From Bog-877 sp049518775 (lineage in GTDB: Bacteria; Chloroflexota; Dormibacteria; Aeolococcales; Bog-877), in contig JBEKRL010000015.1 of the NCBI GenBank assembly GCA_049518775.1, positions 1 to 31,313 on the forward strand: a stretch of 31,313 bases of DNA. Reading direction: 5' to 3'. The translations under genes and the position numbers were made by a program. Positions 23,563 to 31,313 of the stretch are shown piece after piece; positions within the stretch are counted from its first letter, which is position 1, and every line of letters starts with the position of its first letter. The notes under the pieces were generated by a model that was not told where the DNA came from, did no database searches, and was given only the letters and a program-made list of their open reading frames with translations.

Positions 23563-25869
23563 CTAGGAGCTCGCCGCGGGGACTGCGGACAGCTCCGCCG
23601 CAACCTGTCTCGCGGCAACGACCAGGTTACGCAGAGCGGGATCGATCTCGGCCCAACGCCGCGTCTTCAGACCGCAGTCGGGGTTGGCCCAGAGCCGGTC
23701 GGGCGGAATCGCCTGGGCCGCCTTTCGCAGCCGGTCAGCCATCTCGCCGACCGTCGGGACCAGCGGCGAGTGGATGTCGTAGATCCCCGGGCCTACCTCG
23801 TTGGCGTAGCCGTGGTCCGCGAACGCACCCAGCAGGCTCATCCCCGACCGAGCCGCCTCGATGTAGAGCACATCGGCGTCGAGCTCGGCGATCGAGTCCA
23901 TGATCTCCTCGAACTCCGAGTAGCACATGTGGGTGTGGATCTGGGTCTGGGCTCCGGCCCCGGCCGCGGTGAGCCGGAAGCTGTCCACCGCCCAGCGCAG
24001 GTACGCGGCCTGCCGGGTGCGGTGCAGCGGCAGTCCTTCTCGCAGCGCCGGCTCGTCGACCTGGATCACGTTGATCCCCGCTGCCTCCAGGTCGGAGACC
24101 TCATCGCGGAGCGCCATCGCGATCTGGGCACAGGTCTGGCTGCGGGGGAGGTCGTCGCGAACGAACGACCACTGGAGGATGGTCACCGGGCCGGTGATCA
24201 TTCCCTTCACCGGGCGCTCGGTGAGGCTCTGGGCGAACACCGACCAGCGCACCGTCATCGGCCGGGGGCGGGACACGTCCCCGAAGATGATCGGGGGTTT
24301 GGCGCACCGCGACCCGTAGGACTGAACCCAGCCCTGCTCGGTGGTCGCGCACCCGTCCAGTCGCTCGGCGAAGTACTCCACCATATCGCCCCGCTCCGGC
24401 TCCCCATGCACCAGCACGTCGAGGCCGACATCCTCCTGGAACCGGATCACCCGGCGGATCTCGGTCTCGATCAGCCGCTCGTACTCAGCCGGGCCGAGCT
24501 CTCCCCGCCGCAGCCGAGCCCGAGCCTGGCGCAACTCGTGGCCCTGAGGGAAGGAGCCGATCGTGGTGGTCGGAATCTGGGGCAGCGACTTCCGCTGACG
24601 CCAGATCAGCCTCCGGGCCGGGCCGTCCCCCGTCCGAGTGAACCAATCGGGGGTGAGCCGGCGGAGTCGGTCCCGCACTGCGGGATTGATCACCCGCGGC
24701 GACCTCCGGCGCGCAGTGCATGCCTCCCGACCGGCGGCGAGCACCTCCTCCACCGCCGAGCCGCCCTGAGCGGCTGTTGCCAGTTGGCTGACCTCAATCA
24801 CCTTCTCCTCGGCGAAGGCCAGCCACGATCGCAGCTCAGGGTCCAGAGCGCCCTCCCCCTCCAGGCTCACGGGCACGTGGAGGAGCGAGCAGGACGGCGC
24901 GATCAGCACCCGGTCCGGGCCCAGCTTGGCCAGCGCCCGCTCAATCTGAGACAGGGCCTGATCGAGGTCGGTGCGCCACACGTTGTGGCCATCCACCACC
25001 CCCAGTGAGAGGGCCATCCCCTCGGGCACCAGCTCCAGGGCCCGGTCCAGGTCCCCACCGCCACGGACCAGGTCAAGATGGACCGCCGCCACCGGCAGGG
25101 CCAGGGCCGCCTCCAGGTTGGGGCCCAACTCGGCGAAGTAGGAGGCCACCAGGAGTTGGAGCCCGGGCGCGGCCCGGCCCAGTCGCTGATAGGCGACCTC
25201 GAAGGCCTCCAGGACCTCCACCGGCAGGTCCTGGCTGAGGCATGGCTCGTCGATCTGGACCCACTCCGCTCCGGCCGCCCGCAGTCGGGCGAGCATCTCC
25301 GCGTACACAGGCAGGAGCTCGTCAAGGAACTGCAGGACCGGCGGCGCGCCTCCAGATCCCTTGCTGAGCCTGAGGAAGGTGACCGGCCCCAGCAGTACCG
25401 GACGGGTCTGGATCCCCAGCGCCTTCGCCTCCAGGAACTCCTCCACGGGCTTTGAGGAGACCAGGCTGAACCGCTGATCGGCGGCAAGCTCGGGGACCAG
25501 GTAGTGGTAGTTCGTGTCGAACCACTTGGTCATGTCCAGGGGCGCTACCTCGGCCTCCCCGACGATGCCCCTGGCCATGGCGAACATCAGTCCCAGGGAG
25601 GGAGGCTCGCCGCACCATCCGAACCGCTCAGGGATCGCCCCCACCATCAGCGCGGTGTCGAGGACGTGGTCGTAGAGCGAGAAGTCGTTGCTCGGAATGT
25701 GCTGAATGCCGGCGGCCTTCTGGCGACGCCAGCGGTCCGCCTTCAGCATCGCGGTGGCCTCCAGCAGCTGAGCCTCCGAGAGCCCCCCTGACCAGTAGCC
25801 CTCCAGGGCACGCTTCAACTCCCGGGAGCGACCGATCCTGGGGTAACCCAGGTTGCTGGCGATGGACAT
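23563..25869 (-). CDS. metE: cobalamin-independent methionine synthase
   Basis: A 768-residue cytoplasmic enzyme transferring a methyl group from 5-methyltetrahydropteroyl-triglutamate to homocysteine. The N-terminal SNLGYPRIGRSRELKRALE and the C-terminal zinc ligands, in HTHMCYSEF (near 645), the following LYIEAARSG glutamate and NPDCGLKTR, are all present, so it should be active. ATG 25869 is preceded by GAGG about ten bases upstream. It sits between clpX and valS, which are adjacent or near in many Terrabacteria, so it seems to be an insertion into that order. The 109-base upstream gap is too short for a known SAM or cobalamin riboswitch. Confidence 0.97.
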   Translation of the reverse strand: MSIASNLGYPRIGRSRELKRALEGYWSGGLSEAQLLEATAMLKADRWRRQKAAGIQHIPSNDFSLYDHVLDTALMVGAIPERFGWCGEPPSLGLMFAMARGIVGEAEVAPLDMTKWFDTNYHYLVPELAADQRFSLVSSKPVEEFLEAKALGIQTRPVLLGPVTFLRLSKGSGGAPPVLQFLDELLPVYAEMLARLRAAGAEWVQIDEPCLSQDLPVEVLEAFEVAYQRLGRAAPGLQLLVASYFAELGPNLEAALALPVAAVHLDLVRGGGDLDRALELVPEGMALSLGVVDGHNVWRTDLDQALSQIERALAKLGPDRVLIAPSCSLLHVPVSLEGEGALDPELRSWLAFAEEKVIEVSQLATAAQGGSAVEEVLAAGREACTARRRSPRVINPAVRDRLRRLTPDWFTRTGDGPARRLIWRQRKSLPQIPTTTIGSFPQGHELRQARARLRRGELGPAEYERLIETEIRRVIRFQEDVGLDVLVHGEPERGDMVEYFAERLDGCATTEQGWVQSYGSRCAKPPIIFGDVSRPRPMTVRWSVFAQSLTERPVKGMITGPVTILQWSFVRDDLPRSQTCAQIAMALRDEVSDLEAAGINVIQVDEPALREGLPLHRTRQAAYLRWAVDSFRLTAAGAGAQTQIHTHMCYSEFEEIMDSIAELDADVLYIEAARSGMSLLGAFADHGYANEVGPGIYDIHSPLVPTVGEMADRLRKAAQAIPPDRLWANPDCGLKTRRWAEIDPALRNLVVAARQVAAELSAVPAASS

Positions 25870-25927
25870 TCGTGGAGACCTCGTGCCACTGGCGCACGGA
25901 AACGCTCACTTCAGCAGGGACGCCCCC

Positions 25928-25933
25928 AGTCTA
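25928..25933 (-). promoter_or_regulatory. possible metE promoter -10 box
   Basis: TAGACT reads on the minus strand at 25933-25928, 58 bases before the metE start codon. There is no recognisable -35 box. Downstream in the leader, GTGC...GCAC can pair around 25883-25897. Confidence 0.3.
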
Positions 25934-25960
25934 ACCGGAGCGCCTAAGAGCCGGAGGCCG

Positions 25961-25977
25961 GGCGGCTTCCCGCCGCC
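25961..25977 (-). terminator. hairpin directly after clpX
   Basis: GGCGGC and GCCGCC form a six-pair stem around a GGGAA loop, one base after the clpX stop codon. No U-tract follows, so termination may be partial; it precedes the possible metE promoter. Confidence 0.4.
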
Positions 25978-25978
25978 G

Positions 25979-27234
<1,256 letters not shown>

Positions 27235-27238
<4 letters not shown>

Positions 27239-27456
27239 GCCGCGTCCCCCCCACCGGCTCGGGAGAGTTGCCTCGCCACCCGCCCCACACAGCCGGGGCA
27301 GATCACGGCCTCGGTGGGCCCCGGGCTGGCCACCACCGCGACCATGCTGGTCACGATCCCACAGAAGTCACAGCGCCGCCCCGGCCCGCGAACCAGGCGG
27401 GGTCCCCGGCCACGCTCCCCCAGTGGCCTCGAGCTGCGCGTCCCTCGAACTGTCAC
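27235..27456 (-). CDS. small ClpX-type zinc-binding-domain protein
   Basis: A 73-residue protein with CDFC (C29, C32) and CPGC (C53, C56), 20 residues apart, resembling the ClpX zinc-binding domain just downstream (two CxxC pairs 18 residues apart; RCDFCG against RCSFCN). The N-terminal ~28 residues are basic (RGTRSSRPLGERGRGPR). GTG 27456 follows AAGGGG at good spacing, and the stop overlaps the clpX start in ATGA. It lies between clpP and clpX, 27 bases after clpP. It could be an adaptor or ZBD-competing partner of ClpX, a redox or zinc sensor, or a remnant of domain duplication; no function is known to me. The coupling and cysteine pattern support it as real. Confidence 0.75.
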
Positions 27457-27483
27457 GGTGACCCCTTTGGCCCTTGGCCCAGC

Positions 27484-28161
27484 CTATCCGGCAGGCGAAC
27501 TCTTCTTGTCGGCCGGGACTGTGGGCGCCTCGGCCCGCCCCGGATCCGTCCCGCTGTCGCTGGTGACCTGCTCGTGGCCCCGGTGACCGGTGATCACATG
27601 GTCGATCAGCCCGTACTCCAGAGCCTCGTCGGGGGACATGTAGAAGTCCCGGTCGGAGTCCCTGGTGATCTGCTCCACCGGCTTGCCCGTGTGCTGGGCC
27701 AGGATCTGGTCCAGGATCCGCCGCAGCCGGAGGATCTCCTGGGCCTGGATCTGGATGTCCGAGGCCTGACCCTGGAAGCCTCCGGAGGGCTGGTGCATCA
27801 TGATCCTGGTGTTGGGAAGGCTGAAACGGAGTCCCTTGTCGCCCCCTGCCAAAAGGAGGCAGGCAAAGGACGCGGCCAGCCCCATGCAGAAGGTGCTCAC
27901 CCGTGGCTTGACGTACTGCATGGTGTCGTAGATGGCAAGGCCCGCGGAGACGGATCCGCCCGGGCTGTTGATGTAGAGGTTGATGTCGCGTTCGGGATCC
28001 TCGCTCTCCAGATAGAGCATCTGGGCCATCACCAGGTTGGCGACCTGGTCGTCGATGGGGGTCCCGATGAAGATGATGCGGTCCTTGAGCAACCGGGAGT
28101 AGATGTCGAAGGCGCGCTCACCCCGGTTGGTTGTCTCGATGACCATCGGTACGAGGACCAC
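27484..28161 (-). CDS. clpP: ATP-dependent Clp protease proteolytic subunit
   Basis: A 225-residue serine protease forming the barrel that degrades ClpX-unfolded proteins. The catalytic triad is S98 (GLAASFA), H123 (MMHQP) and D172 (DRDFYMSP). INSPGGSVSAGLAIYDTMQ and FQGQASDIQIQAQEILRLR are family hallmarks. The usual Met-Gly after the catalytic serine is Phe-Ala. A charged ~25-residue C-terminal tail (GTDPGRAEAPTVPADKKSSP) is extra. GTG 28161 is preceded by GGAG; ATG 28146 is the alternative. Only one clpP is present here, whereas most actinobacteria have a clpP1-clpP2 pair. Confidence 0.96.
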   Translation of the reverse strand: MVLVPMVIETTNRGERAFDIYSRLLKDRIIFIGTPIDDQVANLVMAQMLYLESEDPERDINLYINSPGGSVSAGLAIYDTMQYVKPRVSTFCMGLAASFACLLLAGGDKGLRFSLPNTRIMMHQPSGGFQGQASDIQIQAQEILRLRRILDQILAQHTGKPVEQITRDSDRDFYMSPDEALEYGLIDHVITGHRGHEQVTSDSGTDPGRAEAPTVPADKKSSPAG

Positions 28162-28217
28162 GGCGTTCTCCTGGTGGGGCCGGACGAAGCGACGGGTGCC
28201 AACCTCCCGCCGGATCG

Positions 28218-28223
28218 AGTATA
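28218..28223 (-). promoter_or_regulatory. probable -10 box for clpP
   Basis: TATACT on the minus strand (28223-28218) is a near-consensus -10 box in the 244-base gap between tig and clpP, giving a leader of about 50 bases. The -35 region is poor, which may indicate activator or alternative sigma control. No CIRCE or clear ClgR-like box was seen. Confidence 0.45.
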
Positions 28224-28405
28224 CCCAGAGGCCCGGAATCCACCGTTCCCCCGTTCCCAGATCGAGGACGGAGCCAGGGCGAACCGGCGCCGGGGAGGAC
28301 CATAACCGGGGCCTCAGGGCGATTTCGGCCGCCCGGCCTCACCGGCCCTCGGGGGCAGCCGTCACCCTGGGACGCTGCCGGCCGGCCCGACCCAGGGGCA
28401 GATCC

Positions 28406-29725
28406 CTAACTCGGGGCCGACCCGGGGGACGCCTCGCCCCTCGCCAGACTCGCCAGATGGCGGCGGGCGGCACCCAGTCGCAGCTCGCGGCGGATCGGCT
28501 CCCGAGCCCGCTTCCTGGTCTCCTTGGAGCCCCCGCCGGTAAAGATCCGCCTCAGGTTTGCGTCCAGCTCCTCATCCGAGACCTGCAGGTCCTCGCGCCG
28601 GGCCAGCTCTTCGAGGATCAGCTCCAGCTGCACCCTCTCCACCGCCGGCTGGCGCTGCTCCCCCCGGAACTGATCCAGCTGCTTGTCCTCCGAGGCCAGC
28701 AGCTGCTCCAGGGTGACCCCCGAGGCGGACAGTCGCAGTTCCAGGTCCTTGATCTGGCGGTCGATCTCCTCCTGGATCATCACCTCTGGCACCTCGACCC
28801 GGGAGATCGCCACCAGGGCCTCCAGCGCCTTGGACTCCTGGGTCTGCTCGGCCACCAGCCGGAACTCCTCGGCCAGCCGGTCGCTCACGTACCGGCGGAG
28901 CTCTTCGAGGTTCTCGCCCTGGCCGGCAATGGCGGCCAGGTTGTCGTCCAGCGCGGGCAGCTCCTTGGCCTGGATCTGCTTGATGTCGGCCGTGATCGTG
29001 ACCATCTCGCCCCGCAACTCCGGTCGCGGGTACTCCTCGGGCAGGGTGATGGTCAGGTCGAGAGGCACGCCCACCTCGGCCCCCAGGAGCTGGTCCACCA
29101 TTCCCGGCAGCAGGTCGTCACGCTGCAGATCCAGGGTCTGGCGCTGGGCCGCAGCTCCCAGGACCTGGTCCCCATGGCGCATCGTCAGCTCCGCGGTGAG
29201 CACGTCGCCCAGCTGAGCCGGCCGCTCACTGGCGTCGGTGAGCTGGGCGTAGCGCTGCCGGAGCGCCTGGATATTGCTCTCCACGTCCTCCTCGGAGACC
29301 TCCTGCGACTCCACCGGGACCCGGACCTGGTGATAGTCGCCGAGGGTCACCTCCGGCCTGACCACCACGTTGGCTGTGAAGTGGAAGGGCTCGCCGCGCT
29401 CCAGGACCACCTCGATCACCTTGGGGCTGGACACCGGCTCCAGCTCGACCTGCGCCACCGCCCGCGCCCATACCTCGGGGAGCAGGTCCTCGATCGCACG
29501 CTCGCGGAGCGCCTCCCATCCGACCGCCCGCTCGACCACCGCCGCCGGGGCCTTCCCGGGGCGAAACCCAGGGAAGCGGTAGCGCTGACCCAGGTGACGG
29601 AGGGCCAGGTCGAGCGCGCCCTCGGTCTCGGCCACCGGCGCCTGCACCGTCAGCTGGGCCTGGGAACCCGGCAAGCGCTCGAGGCTCACCTCTAGCTTGG
29701 CGACATCGGTGGAACGTGAACTCAT
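28406..29725 (-). CDS. tig: trigger factor chaperone/peptidyl-prolyl isomerase
   Basis: A 439-residue ribosome-associated chaperone. The ribosome-docking loop FPGFRPGKAP is in the N-terminal domain, the FKBP-like isomerase domain follows (about 150-240, from RPAQLGDVLTAELTM to the LPEEYPRPELRGE segment), and a long helical C-terminal domain completes it. ATG 29725 is preceded by AGGAG five bases upstream; 21 codons of open frame before it overlap the tRNA-Leu 3' end and are not used. It is 24 bases downstream of tRNA-Leu, so the tRNA and tig may share a transcript. Confidence 0.96.
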   Translation of the reverse strand: MSSRSTDVAKLEVSLERLPGSQAQLTVQAPVAETEGALDLALRHLGQRYRFPGFRPGKAPAAVVERAVGWEALRERAIEDLLPEVWARAVAQVELEPVSSPKVIEVVLERGEPFHFTANVVVRPEVTLGDYHQVRVPVESQEVSEEDVESNIQALRQRYAQLTDASERPAQLGDVLTAELTMRHGDQVLGAAAQRQTLDLQRDDLLPGMVDQLLGAEVGVPLDLTITLPEEYPRPELRGEMVTITADIKQIQAKELPALDDNLAAIAGQGENLEELRRYVSDRLAEEFRLVAEQTQESKALEALVAISRVEVPEVMIQEEIDRQIKDLELRLSASGVTLEQLLASEDKQLDQFRGEQRQPAVERVQLELILEELARREDLQVSDEELDANLRRIFTGGGSKETRKRAREPIRRELRLGAARRHLASLARGEASPGSAPS

Positions 29726-29749
29726 CCTGCTCCTAGAGAAGCGTGACCG

Positions 29750-29830
29750 TGCGCGGACCGAGGATCGAACTCGGACGGGTTGCCCCACGGGGTTCTAAGC
29801 CCCGCGCGTCTACCATTCCGCCATCCGCGC
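29750..29830 (-). tRNA. tRNA-Leu (anticodon TAG)
   Basis: On the minus strand, GCGCGGA pairs with TCCGCGC at the acceptor. The anticodon stem CGGGG/CCCCG encloses CTTAGAA with anticodon TAG, reading CUN leucine codons. A long variable arm follows the anticodon stem, typical of class II tRNAs, and the T-arm contains GTTCGATCC. The discriminator A is followed by CGG, so CCA is not encoded. Confidence 0.96.
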
Positions 29831-29864
29831 CGACTGGTTGCGGGGCCGCCGCAGCGCGGCGCCG

Positions 29865-29870
29865 AGTATA
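29865..29870 (-). promoter_or_regulatory. probable -10 box for tRNA-Leu (and tig)
   Basis: TATACT on the minus strand (29870-29865) lies 34 bases before the mature tRNA-Leu. No -35 box matches well at 16-18 base spacing. Confidence 0.45.
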
Positions 29871-29966
29871 GCCAATCTGACCCCGGGCCAGCCCCGTTGG
29901 GTGGAAGTGGGGAGCTGGTCACCTCAGGCAAATCGCTCCTCGACAGCGGAGAGCCTCGGCGATAGC

Positions 29967-30275
29967 ATGGCTGAAGCGCTGGCCGACACCAGCCAGCAGG
30001 TGAGATCGGGGCCGGATGACCCCTCCATGGAGGGCGGCATTGTGGAATTGGTTGGTCCGGGATCCGGGCTGGTCCTGGAATCCCGGCAGATGGTGGCCGA
30101 GATCGAGCAGAAGGCACTCCAGCTGTCTGCCCTACTGCGCGAACTGGACAACCATCCGGTGGCCCTCGATGTGGGGCTGAGGGAGGAGTTGGACGCAGCC
30201 CTGGATCAACTGGGTTGTCGGATCGCGGCCACCCAGGCCCTGGAGCGACGCGCGGGCGCGCTGGTCTCGGACTGA
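29967..30275 (+). CDS. hypothetical 102-residue helical protein
   Basis: A short acidic protein between tRNA-Leu and tRNA-Arg. The second half (about 38-95, including RQMVAEIEQKALQLSALLRE and REELDAALDQLGCRIAATQA) has a heptad-like hydrophobic pattern and probably forms a helical hairpin or coiled coil. There are no membrane segments or signal peptide. GGAGAG lies 14 bases before ATG 29967, rather far, and a longer frame to 29838 is open, so the start is uncertain. No family is recognised. High third-position GC and the ordered helical sequence argue for a real gene. Confidence 0.55.
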   Translation: MAEALADTSQQVRSGPDDPSMEGGIVELVGPGSGLVLESRQMVAEIEQKALQLSALLRELDNHPVALDVGLREELDAALDQLGCRIAATQALERRAGALVSD

Positions 30276-30299
30276 CCGGCGCGGGCCAGGGTCTAGAAT
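30272..30299 (+). promoter_or_regulatory. probable promoter of tRNA-Arg
   Basis: CTGACC (30272-30277) and TAGAAT (30294-30299) have a 16-base spacer; transcription would begin about seven bases before the mature tRNA. Confidence 0.5.
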
Positions 30300-30312
30300 C
30301 AGACCCGATCGA

Positions 30313-30391
30313 GCGCCCATAGCTCAGCCCGGATAGAGCACCAGACTACGGATCTGGGTTTGCGGGGGTTCAAATCCCTCTGGGCGCGCCA
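30313..30391 (+). tRNA. tRNA-Arg (anticodon ACG), probable integration target
   Basis: Acceptor GCGCCCA (30313-30319) pairs with TGGGCGC (30381-30387). Anticodon stem CCAGA/TCTGG encloses CTACGGA with anticodon ACG, which would be deaminated to ICG to read CGU, CGC and CGA. The T-arm holds GGGGGTTCAAATCCCTC. Discriminator G is followed by encoded CCA. A decayed tyrosine recombinase starts 131 bases downstream in the same direction, so the 3' half of this tRNA is the likely attachment core; the partner copy would be outside the window. Bases 30392-30522 hold nothing recognisable. Confidence 0.95.
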
Positions 30392-30522
30392 CTTCACTTC
30401 AAGCGAAGCGGGGCACAGCCCGTAAAGTCACCGTCTAAGGTGCTGTAACTCTGGGTATCCCAGGCGCTGTAGGGCGCTACTGGGCAGACCATTTCCCCGC
30501 CAAGGCGCCGGCGGCCCGGAAG

Positions 30523-31246
30523 ATGCCCGAGCCGATCCAGGGAGAGATAATTGGCTCAGCCCATCTCCGCTGCCTAGAGCCGGAGCCCGACGATCCGGGG
30601 CCGGCCTACATCCTCGATCCGGCGGAGTTCGCGGCGAGCCGAGCCAAGAGGACGGCCCTGGCCACCGTGACTGCTCCACCCGCTTTCGAAGCCCTAGCCG
30701 ACGCCTTCCTTGCTGACCGGAGGGCGGCTGGACTTTCGCTTCGGACAGTCGAGTGGTATCGAGACACGCTCCGGCGGGAGTTCCTCCCCTGGTGCTCCTA
30801 GGCACGGATTGAGGACCCGGCTCAGCCAACCTCGGCCAGCATCGGCCGCTACACCGCCCACCTCTTAGGTGGTGGGGGCAGGCCGGGTCGGCCCTTGGCC
30901 CGAGCGACCGTCCGGGGTTCCGTCCAAGCCGTCAGGGTGCTCCTCGGGTGGGCCGAGAAAGGGGGCGGGGCCACGGTTGGAGCCCAGCCCGAAGGCTCCA
31001 AGGGCGGAGAAGGTGTTGCTGGACGTCCTCAGCCGGGACGAGATTCAAAGGATGGAGAACGTCGCCAAGACCGAAAGAGACAGGCTGATCGTCCGTCTCG
31101 GGGCCGAGACTGGCATCCGGCTCGGCGAACTCTTGGCCCTCCGAGTGGAGGATCTGCTGGAGCCCAATCGTGGGAAGTACCCGCTCAAGGTGGTGGCGTC
31201 AGGTTGCTGCTGGAAAAAGGAGCGGCGTAGTCTCGCGGTGACTTAG
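30523..31246 (+). pseudogene. broken tyrosine recombinase/phage-type integrase
   Basis: Fragments of one XerC-like integrase in order. Frame 1 from ATG 30523 has the start of the core-binding domain (ALADAFLADRRAAGLSLRTV, EWYRDTLRREFLPWC). TAG 30799-30801 interrupts it, after which the same frame continues with PTSASIGRYTAHLL and RATVRGSVQAVRVLLGWAEK. A frameshift between about 30970 and 31005 moves to frame 2, with LLDVLSRDEIQRMENVAKTE, RDRLIVRLGAETGIRLGELL and ALRVEDLLEPNRGKYPLKVV. The first catalytic arginine region (GIRLGELLALR) is present, but the downstream His-x-x-Arg and tyrosine segments are lost after about 31190, where the sequence changes character. It cannot be active. Confidence 0.85.
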
Positions 31247-31267
31247 CAACCACCGGAGGACTACGCC
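31224..31267 (+). promoter_or_regulatory. hairpin sequestering a ribosome binding site
   Basis: GGCGTAGTC (31224-31232) pairs with GACTACGCC (31259-31267), and inside it CGGTG (31236-31240) pairs with CACCG (31251-31255), with two further pairs between them and single bulges on each side: about 16 pairs, 10-base loop. The GGAGG at 31255-31259, the only Shine-Dalgarno site for the next ORF, is inside the right arm. Such stems near insertion-sequence ends prevent translation of transposase from read-through mRNA. Confidence 0.65.
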
Positions 31268-31313
31268 GTGGAGAGAAGAGTAGCGCCCAGCGTGCGGCTG
31301 GAGGAGTCCCTCG
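31268..31313 (+). CDS. 5' end of an ORF leaving the window (possible transposase)
   Basis: Only 15 complete codons are visible: GTG start, product MERRVAPSVRLEESL, open to the window end. GGAGG lies eight bases before the GTG. Fifteen residues do not identify a family. Position after a truncated integrase and the ribosome-site-burying hairpin suggest an insertion-sequence transposase, but this is inference. Confidence 0.4.
   Translation, partial: MERRVAPSVRLEESL

Noticed and set aside
25870..25978. Riboswitch (SAM or cobalamin) upstream of metE
   Set aside because: The gap is 109 bases, including a clpX 3' hairpin, and the likely leader is about 52 bases, too short for either class; no conserved core was seen.

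Overview
The window is a high-GC bacterial chromosome segment, almost certainly Terrabacteria. Actinobacterial-type signs are a bS22-like 31-residue ribosomal protein, an F420/LLM-type oxidoreductase and the remains of a mycothiol-dependent maleylpyruvate isomerase family gene. The order tig-clpP-clpX...valS...maf...rplU-rpmA-obgE-nadD-rsfS, with a single clpP and no proB between obgE and nadD, looks more like Firmicutes/Chloroflexota synteny. Ca. Dormibacterota, Chloroflexota or a deep actinobacterial lineage all fit; the sequence alone does not decide.

Left part (1-10.3 kb), mostly plus strand: tRNA-Ala(GGC), a TrpB2-type tryptophan synthase beta chain, a HIT-family nucleotide phosphorylase/hydrolase (minus), the bS22 gene, tRNA-Ala(CGC), a divergent TetR/O-methyltransferase pair with a palindrome between them, a GNAT acetyltransferase, a broken MDMPI-like pseudogene, a winged-helix AAA+ ATPase (minus) and a bifunctional class A penicillin-binding protein (plus).

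Central and right part (10.3-29.8 kb), all minus strand: housekeeping runs. In transcription order these are tRNA-Leu, tig, clpP, a small ClpX-zinc-finger-like protein, clpX, metE, valS, four overlapping membrane-protein genes related in part to NADH dehydrogenase/Mrp antiporter subunits, maf, a DUF11 lipoprotein, rplU (with a long C-terminal tail), rpmA, obgE, nadD, rsfS and an LLM oxidoreductase. Many junctions are 4-base GTGA/TTGA/ATGA overlaps or gaps under 30 bases, so translation is probably coupled.

Right edge (29.9-31.3 kb), plus strand: a small hypothetical coiled-coil protein, tRNA-Arg(ACG), then a decayed tyrosine recombinase (in-frame stop, frameshift, lost C-terminus), followed by a hairpin that buries the ribosome binding site of an ORF leaving the window. 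This looks like one end of an old tRNA-integrated element later hit by an insertion sequence.

Less ordinary candidates for follow-up are the valS-linked membrane operon with substituted proton-channel residues, the stand-alone ClpX-type zinc-binding protein cotranslated with ClpX, and the tRNA-Arg element edge. All names come from motif reading; no searches were run.
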